Source: Mesodorylaimus sp. YZB2_4 (taxonomy: Eukaryota > Nematoda > Enoplea > Dorylaimida > Dorylaimidae). From it: a stretch of 64,000 nt of DNA. Under the pieces are notes generated by a model. It saw nothing but the letters and a program-made list of their open reading frames with translations, had not been told where the DNA came from and did no database searches. The stretch spans positions 1,271,051 to 1,335,050 of the forward strand of contig JASANH010000873.1 in assembly GCA_030248295.1 (NCBI GenBank), given 5' to 3'. Of the stretch, positions 51,481-61,040 are shown piece after piece (within the stretch, counting starts at the first letter, position 1; each line of letters opens with the position of its first letter). The position numbers and the translations under genes were made by a program.

Positions 51481-53625
51481 GGCCACACGAATCCATATGG
51501 AGCCTGTTAGTAGCGGTGACCCCACTCGATTCTAAATGGCGCCATAAGGCTCCATGAGCCACCACATAGCGCATCTGTGGCGGCGCATGCGGCCACATGG
51601 CTCCATATGGAGCCGGTTAGTGGCAGTGACCCTCACTTAATTATGCATGGGGCCATAAGCCTCCATGAGCGGCCACATAGCGCATCTGAGGCGGCGTATG
51701 CGGCCACACGACTACATATAGGGGCGGTTAGTGGCGGTGACCCCCTCTTGATTCTGCATGGGGCCAGAAGCCTCCATAAGCCGCCACATAGCGCATCCAA
51801 GGCGGCGTATGCGGCACATGGCTCCATATGGAGCCGGTTAGTGGCGGTGACCCCCACTTAATTATGCATGGGGCCATAAGCCTCCATAAGCCGCCACATA
51901 GGCGGCGTCTGAGGCAACGTATGCGGCCACATGGCTCCATATGGAGCTGGATAGTGGCGGCGACACCCACTCGATTCTTAATGGCGCCATAAGGCTCCAT
52001 AAGCCGCCACATAGACGGCGTCCGAGCGTATGCGGCCACATGGCTCCATATGGAGCTGGATAGTGGCGGCGACCCCACTCGATTCTAAATGGCGCCATAA
52101 GCCTCCATAAGCTGCCGCCACATGACGATTCTAAGGCGGCGTATGCGGCCACACGAATCCATATGGAGCCTGTTAGTTGCGGTGACCCCACTCGATTCTA
52201 AATGGCGCCATAAGGCTCCATGAGCCACCACATAGCGCATCTGAGGCAACGTATGCGGCCACATGGCTCCATATGGAGCCTGTTAGTAGCGATGACCCCA
52301 CTCGATTCTAAATGGCGCCATAAGGCTCCATGAGCTACCACATAGGCGGCGTCTAAGCGTATGCGGTCACATGGCTTTATATGGAGCTGGATAGTGGCGG
52401 CGACACCCACTCGATTCTTAATGGCGCCATAAGGCTCCATAAGCCGCCACATAGGCGGCGTCTGAGCGTATGCGGCCACATGGCTTTATATGGAGCTGGA
52501 TAGTGGCGGCGACACCCACTCGGTTCCTAATGGCGCCATAAGGCTCCATAAGCCGCCACATAGACGGCGTCTGAGCGTATGCGGCCACATGGCTCCATAT
52601 GGAGCTGGATAGTGGCGGCGACCCCCACTCGATTTCTAATGGCGCCATAAGGCTCCATAAGCCGCCACATAGGCGGCGTCTGAGGCAACGTAGGCGGCCA
52701 CATGGCTCCATATGGAGCTGGATAGTGGCGGCGACACCCACTCGATTCCTAATGGCGCCATAAGGCTCCATAAGCCGCCACATAGGCGGCGTCCAAGGCA
52801 ACGTATGCGGCCACATGGCTCCATATGGAGCTGAATAGTGGCGGCGACACCCACTTGATTCTTAATGGCGCCATAAGGCTCCATAAGCCGCCACATAGAC
52901 GGCGTCTGAGCGTATGCGGCCACATGGCTCCATATGAAGCTGGATAGTGGCGGCGACCCCACTCGATTCTAAATGGCGCCATAAGCCTCTATAAGCTGCC
53001 GCCACATGGCGATTCTAAGGCGGCGTATGCGGCCACACGAATCCATATGGAGCCTGTTAGTTGCGGTGACCCCACTCGATTCTAAATGGCGCCATAAGGC
53101 TCCATGAGCCACCACATAGCGCATCTGTGGCGGCGCATGCGGCCACATTGCTCCATATGGAGCCAGTTAGTGGCAGTGACCCTAACTTTATTATGCATCG
53201 GGCCATAAGCCTCCATGAGCGGCCACATAGCGCATCTGAGGCGGCGTATGCGGCCACACGACTACATATAGGGGCGGTTAGTGGCGGTGACCCCCTCTTG
53301 ATTCTGCATGGGGCCAGAAGCCTCCATAAGCCGCCACATAGCGCATCCAAGGCGGCGTATGCGGCACATGGCTCCATATGGAGCCGGTTAGTGGCGGTGA
53401 CCCCCACTTAATTATGCATGGGGCCATAAGCCTCCATAAGCCGCCACATAGGCGGCGTCTGAGGCAACGTATGCGGCCACATGGCTCCATATGGAGCTGG
53501 ATAGTGGCGGCGACACCCACTCGGTTCCTAATGGCGCCATAAGGCTCCATAAGCCGCCACATAGACGGCGTCTGAGCGTATGCGGCCACATGGCTCCATA
53601 TGGAGCTGGATAGTGGCGGCGACCC
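51481..53625 (+). repeat. Higher-order duplication: 51481-52075 repeated at 53031-53625
   Basis: The two ~595-base blocks are offset by exactly 1550 bases and share the unit order, including the rare ATGAGCGGCCACATAGCG and CACGACTACATATAGGGGCGG units and the shortened GCGGCACATGG unit. Only scattered substitutions separate them (for example CCATTG for CATGG near 53147). Confidence 0.75.
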
Positions 53626-56200
53626 CCACTCGATTCTTAATGGCGCCATAAGGCTCCATAAGCCGCCACATAGGCGGCGTCTGAGCCAACGTATGCGGCC
53701 ACATGGCTCCATATGGAGCCTGTTAGTAGCGGTGACCCCACTCGATTCTAAATGGCGCCATAAGGCTCCATGAGCCACCACATAGCGCATCTGTGGCGGC
53801 GCATGCGGCCACATGGCTCCATATGGAGCTGGATAGTGGCGGTGAACCCCACTTGATTCTTCATGGCGCCATGAGGCTCCATAAGCCGCCACATAGGCGG
53901 CGTCTGAGGCAACGTATGCGGCCACATGGCTCCATATGGAGCCTGTTAGTAGCGGCGACCCCACTCGATTCTAAATGGCGCTATAAGCCTCCATAAGCTG
54001 CCGCTACATGGCGATTCTAAGGCGGCGTATGCGGCCACACGAATCCATATGGAGCCTGTTAGTGGCGGTGACCCCACTGGATTCTAAATGGCGCCATAAG
54101 GCTCCATGAGACACCACATAGCGCATCTGTGGCGGCGCATGCGGCCACATGGCTCCATATGGAGCCGGTTAGTGGCGGTGACCCTCACTTAATTATGCAT
54201 GGGACCATAAGCCTCCATAAGCCGTCACATAGCGCATTTGAGGCGGCGTATGCGGCCACACGACTACATATAGGGGCGGTTAGTGGCGGTGACCCCCTCT
54301 TGATTATGCATGGGGCCAGAAGCCTCCATAAGCCGCCACATAGCGCATCCAAGGCGGCGTATGCGGCACATGGCTCCATATGGAGCCGGTTAGTGGCGGT
54401 GACCCCCACTTAATTATGCATTAAGCCATAAGCCTCCATAAGCCGCCACATGGCGCATCTGATGCGGCGTATGCGGCCACATGGCTCCATATAGAGCTGG
54501 ATAGTGGCGGTGACCCCCACTCGATTCTTAATGGTGCTATAAGGCTCCATAAGCCGCCACATAGGCGGCGTCTGAGGCAACGTATGCGGCCACATGGCTC
54601 CATATGGAGCCTGTTAGTAGCGGTGACCCCACTCGATTCTAAATGGCGCCATAAGGCTCCATGAGCCACCACATAGCGCATCTGTGGCGGCGCATGCGGC
54701 CACATGGCTCCATATGGAGCCGGTTAGAGGCGGCGACCCCACTCGATTCTAAATGGCGCCATAGGCCTCCATAAGCTGCCGCCACATGGCGATTCTAAGG
54801 CGGCGTATGCGGCCACATGGCTCTATATGGAGCTGGTTAGTGGCGGCGACCCCACTCGATTCTAAATGGCGGCATGAGCCTCCATAAGCTGCCGCCACAT
54901 GGCGATTCTAAGGCGGCGTATGCGGCCACACGAATCCATATGGAGCCTGTTTGTGGCGGTGACCCCACTGGATTCTAAATGGCGCCATAAGGCTCCATGA
55001 GCCACCACATGGCGCATCTGTGGCGGCGCATGCGGCCACATGGCTCCATATGGAGCCTGTTAGTAGCGGTGACCCCACTCGATTATAAATGGCGCCATAA
55101 GGCTCCATGAGCCACCACATAGCGCATCTGTGGCGGCGCATGCGGCCACATGGCTCTATATGGAGCCGGTTAGAGGCGGCGACCCCACACGATTCTAAAT
55201 GGCGCCATAGGCCTCCATAAGCTGCCGCCACATGGCGATTCTAAGGCGGCGTATGCGGCCCCACGATACAAAATGAAGCCTTTAATTGGCGGTGACCCCA
55301 CTGGATTCTAAATGGCGCCATAAGGCTCCATGAGCCACCACATAGCGCATCTGTGGCGGCGTATGCGGCCACACGACTACATATAGGGGCGGTTAGTGGC
55401 GGTGACCCCCTCTTGATTATGCATGGGGCCAGAAGCCTCCATAAGCCGCCACATAGCGCATCCAAGGCGGCGTATGCGGCACATGGCTCCATATGGAGCC
55501 GGTTAGTGGCGGTGACCCCCACTTAATTATGCATTGGGCCATAAGCCTCCATAAGCCGCCACATAGCGCATCTGATGCGGCGTATGCGGCCACATGGCTC
55601 CATATGGAGCTGGATAGTGGCGGTGACCCCCACTCGATTCTTAATGGTGCTATAAGGCTCCATAAGCCGCCACATAGGCGGCGTCTGAGGCAACGTATGC
55701 GGCCACATGGCTCCATATGGAGCCTGTTAGTAGCGGTGACCCCACTCGATTCTAAATGGCGCCATAAGGCTCCATGAGCCACCACATAGCGCATCTGTGG
55801 CGGCGCATGTGGCCACATGGCTCCATATGGAGCTAGATAGTGGCGGCGACACCCACTCGATTCTTAATGGCGCCATAAGGCTCCATAAGCCGCCACATAG
55901 GCGGCGTCTGAGGCAACGTATGCGGCCACATGGCTCCATATGGAGCTGGATAGTGGCGGCGACACCCACTCGATTCTTAATGGCGCCATAAGGCTCCATA
56001 AGCCGCCACATAGACGGCGTCTGAGCGTATGCGGCCACATGGCTCCATATGGAGCTGGATAGTGGCGGCGACACCCCCTCTATTTCTAATGGCGCCATAA
56101 GGCCCCATAAGCCGCCACATAGGCGGCGTCTAAGCCAACGTATGCGGCCTTATGGCTCCATATGGAGCCTGTTAGTAGCGGTGACCCCACTCGATTCTAA

Positions 56201-57177
56201 GTGGCGCCATGAGCCTCCATAAGCTGCCGCCACATGGCGATTCTAGGGCGGCGTATGTGGCCACACGAATCCATATGGAGCCTGTTAGTGGCGGTGACCC
56301 CACTGGATTCTAAATGGCGCCATAAGGCTCCATGAGCCACCACATAGCGCATCTGTCGCGGCGCATGCGGCCACATGGCTCCATATGGAGCTGGATAGTG
56401 GCGTCGACACCCACTCGATTCCTAATGGCGCCATAAGGCTCCATAAGCCGCCACATAGGCGACGTCTGAGCGTATGCGGCCACATGGCTCCATATGGAGC
56501 TGGATAGTGGCGGCGACACCCACTCGATTCTTAATGGCGCCATAAGGCTCCATAAGCCGCCACATAGACGGCGTCTGAGCGTATGCGGCCACATGGCTCC
56601 ATATGGAGCTGGATAGTGGCGGCGACCCCCACTCGATTTCTAATGGCGCCATAAGGCCCCATAAGCCGCCACATAGGCGGCGTCTGAGCCAACGTATGCG
56701 GCCTTATGGCTCCATATGGAGCCTGTTAGTAGCGGTGACCCCACTCGATTCTAAGTGGCGCCATAAGCCTCCATAAGCTGCCGCCACATGGCGATTCTAA
56801 GGCGGCGTATGCGGCCACATGGCTTCATATGGAGCCGGTTAGTGGCGGCGACCCCACTCGATTCTAAATAGCGCCATGAGCCTCCATAAGCTGCCGCCAC
56901 ATGGCGATTCTAGGGCGGCGTATGTGGCCACACGAATCCATATGGAGCCTGTTAGTGGCGGTGACCCCACTGGATTCTAAATGGCGCCATAAGGCTCCAT
57001 GAGCCACCACATAGCGCATCTGTCGCGGCGCATGCGGCCACATGGCTCCATATGGAGCTGGATAGTGGCGTCGACACCCACTCGATTCCTAATGGCGCCA
57101 TAAGGCTCCATAAGCCGCCACATAGGCGACGTCTGAGCGTATGCGGCCACATGGCTCCATATGGAGCTGGATAGTGG
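56201..57177 (+). repeat. Higher-order duplication: 56201-56510 repeated at 56868-57177
   Basis: Blocks of about 310 bases, offset by 667, share the unusual TTCTAGGGCGGCGTATGTGG and GCATCTGTCGCGGCGCATG variants. These variants occur nowhere else in the left array that I noticed, so the duplication is recent. Confidence 0.7.
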
Positions 57178-57690
57178 CGGTGACCCCCACTTGATTCTTG
57201 ATGGCGCCATAAGGCTCCATAAGCCGCTACATAAGCGGCGTCTGAGGCAACGTATGCGGCCACATGGCTCCATATGGAGCCGGTTAGTGCGGTGACCCCC
57301 ACTTGATTCTGCATGGCGCCATAAGCCTCCATAAGCTGCCGCCACATGGCGATTCTAAGGCGGTGTATGCGGCCACATGGCTCCATATGGATCCGGTTAG
57401 TGGCGGTGACCCCCACTTGATTCTGCATTGCGATATAAGCCTCCATAAGCCGCCACATAGCGCATTCGAGGCGGCGTATGCGGCCACACGAATCCATATG
57501 GAGCCTGTTAGTAGCGGTGACCCCACTCGATTCTAAATGGCGCCATAAGCCTCGATAAGCTGCCGCCACATGGTGATTCTAAGGCGGCGTATGCGGCCAC
57601 ATGGCTCCATATGGAGCTGGATAGTGGCTGCGACCCCCACTCGATTCTGAATGGCGCCATAAGCCTTTATAAGCGCGCTTATGGGGATTG

Positions 57691-59319
57691 ACGGCGCCAT
57701 ACAGAATCAAGCACTCGAGTTAGCGTAAGTTGTTGTCACCGCTCCAACCTGTTCCATGTAGAGTAGTCTGTGCAGGCACGTGTGATGAAAGTTGGCTTGG
57801 TTATAACCAACAGATTTAGCCATACCACACTCAATGATGGCTTCCCCAAAGTGCGTTAACACCGATACACGGCCCTGATACAGAAACAGACACTATGTAC
57901 TATTTATACGCTTTCTACTGTAACACACGTGTCTATGGGGTGCAAGGTCAGACAAACACTGTCAGAAAAGAAAAACCAGTATTGTTAAGACAAGGCCTGT
58001 TGCACACATGGTAGATCCAGAAGCATTTCTGGTTCCTGTCGCTTGGCGGGTCAGGAATTGTGGTCCATCTGGGACATCAGCGCGGCGCGATGTGAGTGCA
58101 AAAACAAGAACTCGTGCAAACACAAGGGCAGCGGCATATTTGAATAAAGATGGTTCGTAGCACAAGGCTGCAGATATTTCCTTGGTGTTCATGATATAGC
58201 AAATTTGTCATGGGCAAAACGTCTCGTAGGATTCACGATAGATAAGAGTATTCTTGGACAGTATACTTGAGCATTGTGTTGGTACCGCCCGCCCCTCCCT
58301 CCCTAGATTCTCACTGCCAAGACGCCCTAATTGCGATATATCACGTGTGGGAAAATAGTAGCATAGTCTCCGTTGGTTTGAAAATCAGTGTGGTTCAGTT
58401 TTATTCTTACACAGTAGTATGATGGTCAGTAAGCTAAGTTGGGTGTGTCAGCTACTACACACTTGCACCAGGATTGGTCCTGTACCTGCTGTATCATATC
58501 GTATGCAGGGTCTTTAATTTATTACACCACATCTTTTTTTCCTTGGCAGCTGGATTGGCTTCTTGCCTCTTCAATAGAGGAGCGTGAAAAGATTAGCCTA
58601 TCCTCGGTAATTCTCAGGACAAGCTAACTGGACAGACTTAGCCACAGGAACGAGCCCACGTAGCTCACGACACTTCGTGTATCGTTTATTTTTCAACCAT
58701 ACACAAGGGCCCTTTAGGCTCACAATTCAGACGGCGTGTGACCAGCACGCCTGGCGGTCGGGAGTAATCGATACGCTGCCCTGGCTGGGACGTCAACCTC
58801 TTCGGTTGATGTTCCAAGGGCAGGTATAGTCGCGAGACTTGCCTACCTCCAGTCGGGTTTTTTGCTCAGACTCTTCGATCTCTACTATCTCCCACCGCCT
58901 GGGTGCGCTGGTTACATTGGCGTCACGAACCGAAGGGCCCTTTTCGATGTAGGCCCCTTATGGACTAGTGTGCTAGCCCAGGTGGTTGAGGTGAACGCCG
59001 GACTGGCGCGCGTACGGTTGCTATGGCCCCGGGGTTCCCTGCAGTTGTACTCCTCACAGACTTTGGTCTGGTTTGCCTCCACTAAAGAGTAAGTTTCGGG
59101 GGAAACCTACTCCGCTTTGGTCCCTTGCAGATAAGGTATCCACGCCTATTACAAGCGTGCGTGGTCCAACCTCTAGATCAAATTAAGACCCGCGGCATCT
59201 AGTTCTAGCGAGATTTGACCAATGCAGACTGACTCTCCACATTCTAGGCGGTAGAGTTCTTCTCCAAGGTAGATGCGTTGATCTCGTTTTATCCAATATG
59301 ACTTAGCGATTTCCACATC
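57691..59319 (+). repeat. Left arm of large inverted repeat: 1.6-kb non-satellite island
   Basis: After the last satellite unit (about 57690), 1.6 kb of unrelated sequence runs to 59319. The whole island recurs as its reverse complement at 59406-61040. Content: no recognisable gene. One ORF (58862-59092, including GYIGVTNRRALFDVGPLWTS) is partly kept in the other arm, which simply reflects the duplication. It could be a transposon remnant inserted in the satellite, but no terminal repeats, transposase or reverse transcriptase motifs were seen. Confidence 0.75.
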
Positions 59320-59405
59320 TGCTTCGAGTAACGGCGTTGTGTAAAAAGTTTGGACGGAAAAGACAAGAGCAAAACGATGCTGAAGGGGCGCAACTCACAG
59401 CGCAC
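59320..59405. other. 86-base non-palindromic loop at the fold-back centre
   Basis: Between TTCCACATC (ending 59319) and GATGTGGAA (starting 59406) lie 86 bases that do not pair. The loop contains a purine-rich stretch at about 59351-59370. In a sequencing artefact this would be the place for a missed hairpin adaptor or template switch. In a real inverted duplication it would be the spacer. Confidence 0.7.
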
Positions 59406-61040
59406 GATGTGGAAATCGCTAAGTCATATTGGATAAAACGATCGACGCATCTACCTTGGAGAAGAACTCTACCGCCTAGAATGTGGAGAGTCAGTCTGCA
59501 TTGGTCAAATCTCGCTAGAACTAGATGCCGCGGGTCTAATTCGATCTCAAGGTTGGACCACGCACGCTTGTAATAGGCGTGGATACCTTATCTGCACTGG
59601 ATCAAAGCGGAGTAGGTTTCGCCCGCTGACCCCTCAGTGGAGGCAACCCAGACCAAAGTCTGGTGAGGAGTACAACTGCAGGGAACCCGGGCCACAGCAA
59701 GCGTAGGCGCGCCAGTCCGGCGTTCACCTCAACCACCCGGGCTAGCACGCTAGTCCATAAGGGGCCTACATCGAAAAGGGCCCTTCGGTTCGTGACGCCA
59801 ATGTACCCGGCGCCCCCAGGCGGTGGGAGATAGTGAGTCGAGAGTCTGACAAAAAACCGACTGGAGGTAGGCAAGTCTCGCGGAGCTGTACCTGCCCTTG
59901 GAACATCAACCGAAGAGTTGACGTCCCAGCCAGGGCGGCGTATCGATACTGCAACCGCCAGGCGTGCTGGGTCGCACGCCCCTCTGAATTGTGAGCCTAA
60001 AGGGCCCTTGTGTATCGTTGAAAAATAGACGATACACGAAGTGTCGTGAGCTACGTGGGCTCGTTCCTGTGGCTGAGTCCATCATTAGCTTGTACTAGAA
60101 TTACCCGAGGATAGGCTAATACTTTCACGCTCCTCTATTGAAGAGGCAAGAAGCCAGTCCAGCTGCCAAGGAAAAGATATCATATTAATGTGATTTTAAA
60201 GACACTGCAGACGACTATAATACAGCAGGTACAGGACCAATTACTGATGCAAGTGTCTATACTTGACGCACTCAGCTTACTAGGCCATCATACTACTGTG
60301 TAAGAATAAAACTGAAACCACGCTGATAAACAAACCGACGGAAAAATTATGCTATGATTTCTCACACGTGGATATATCGCAATTAGGGCGTCTTGGCAGT
60401 GAGAATCTAGGGGAGGGAGGGGCGGGGCGGTACCAACGCGATGCTCAAGTATCCTGTCCAAGTATACTCTTATCTCTCGTGAATCCTACGAGAAGTTTTG
60501 CCCATGACAAATTTGCTATATCATGAACACCAAGGAAATATCTCCAGCCTGATACTACGAACCATCTTTATTCAAATATGCCACTGCCCTTCGTGTTTGC
60601 CCGAGTTCTGTATTTGCACTCACATCGCGCCGTGCAGATGTCCCAGATGGACCACAATCCCTGACCCGCCAAGCGACAGGAACCAGAATGTTTCTGGATC
60701 TACCATATGTGCAACAGGCCTTGTCTTAACAATACTGGTTTTTCTTTTCTGACAGTGTTTGTCTGACCTTACACCCCATAAACACGTGTGTTACAGTCAA
60801 AAGCATATAAATAGTACATAGTGTCTGTTTCTAGTATCAGGGCCCGTGTATCGGGTGTTAACGCACTTCGAAAAGCCATCATTGAGTGTGAGTATGGCTA
60901 AATTGTTGGCTATAACCAAGCCAACTTTCATCACCACGTGCCTGCACAGACTACTCTACATGGAACGGTTGGAGCGGTGACAACAACTTACGCTAACTCG
61001 AGTGCTTGATTCTGTATGGCGCGTTCAATTGACCATAAGC
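59406..61040 (-). repeat. Right arm of large inverted repeat (reverse complement of 57691-59319)
   Basis: Read backwards, this segment follows the left arm throughout. Examples are the CTAGAATGTGGAGAGTCAG block near 59478, the GGGGCCTACATCGAAAAGGG block near 59761, and CTAACTCGAGTGCTTGATTC near 60993. It differs by scattered substitutions and single-base indels, by eye less than about one in ten positions. Confidence 0.85.

Larger units (their letters stand above)
47209..57690 (+). repeat. GC-rich tandem satellite array, unit 109-113 bp, ~94 units
   Basis: Consecutive copies of one unit run for 10.5 kb. Distances between successive GCTGGATAG landmarks are 113, 109 and 109 bases at 47821, 47934, 48043 and 48152. 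The unit contains GCGGCCACATGG, the dyad GCTCCATATGGAGC, GTGGCGGTGACCCCCACTCG, ATGGCGCCAT and the dyad CCGCCACATAGGCGG. At least four subtypes interleave: GGCGTCTGAGGCAACGTATG (113 bp), GGCGTCTGAGCGTATG (109 bp), CATAGCGCATCTGAGGCGG, and GCTGCCGCCACATGGCGATT. Another variant has CACGACTACATATAGGGGCGG. All six frames are low in stop codons, so many ORFs of 60-230 codons appear on both strands, but they are repetitive and overlap. No gene interrupts the array. Confidence 0.97.

Noticed and set aside
47146..57569. Dozens of 60-230-codon ORFs on both strands within the satellite
   Set aside because: They are translations of the same 109-113-bp unit in different frames. The units lack stops, and unit-length changes shift the frames. 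No starts, splice sites or domains argue for genes.
47209..57690. CRISPR-like array
   Set aside because: Regular repeats are present, but there are no unique spacers: the whole 109-113-bp unit repeats, and the genome is eukaryotic.
58862..59874. ORFs 58862-59092 (+) and 59602-59874 (-) sharing GYIGVTNRRALFDVGPL
   Set aside because: At first this looked like a conserved protein present twice. It is one sequence seen in both arms of the fold-back, so the second copy gives no evidence of conservation.
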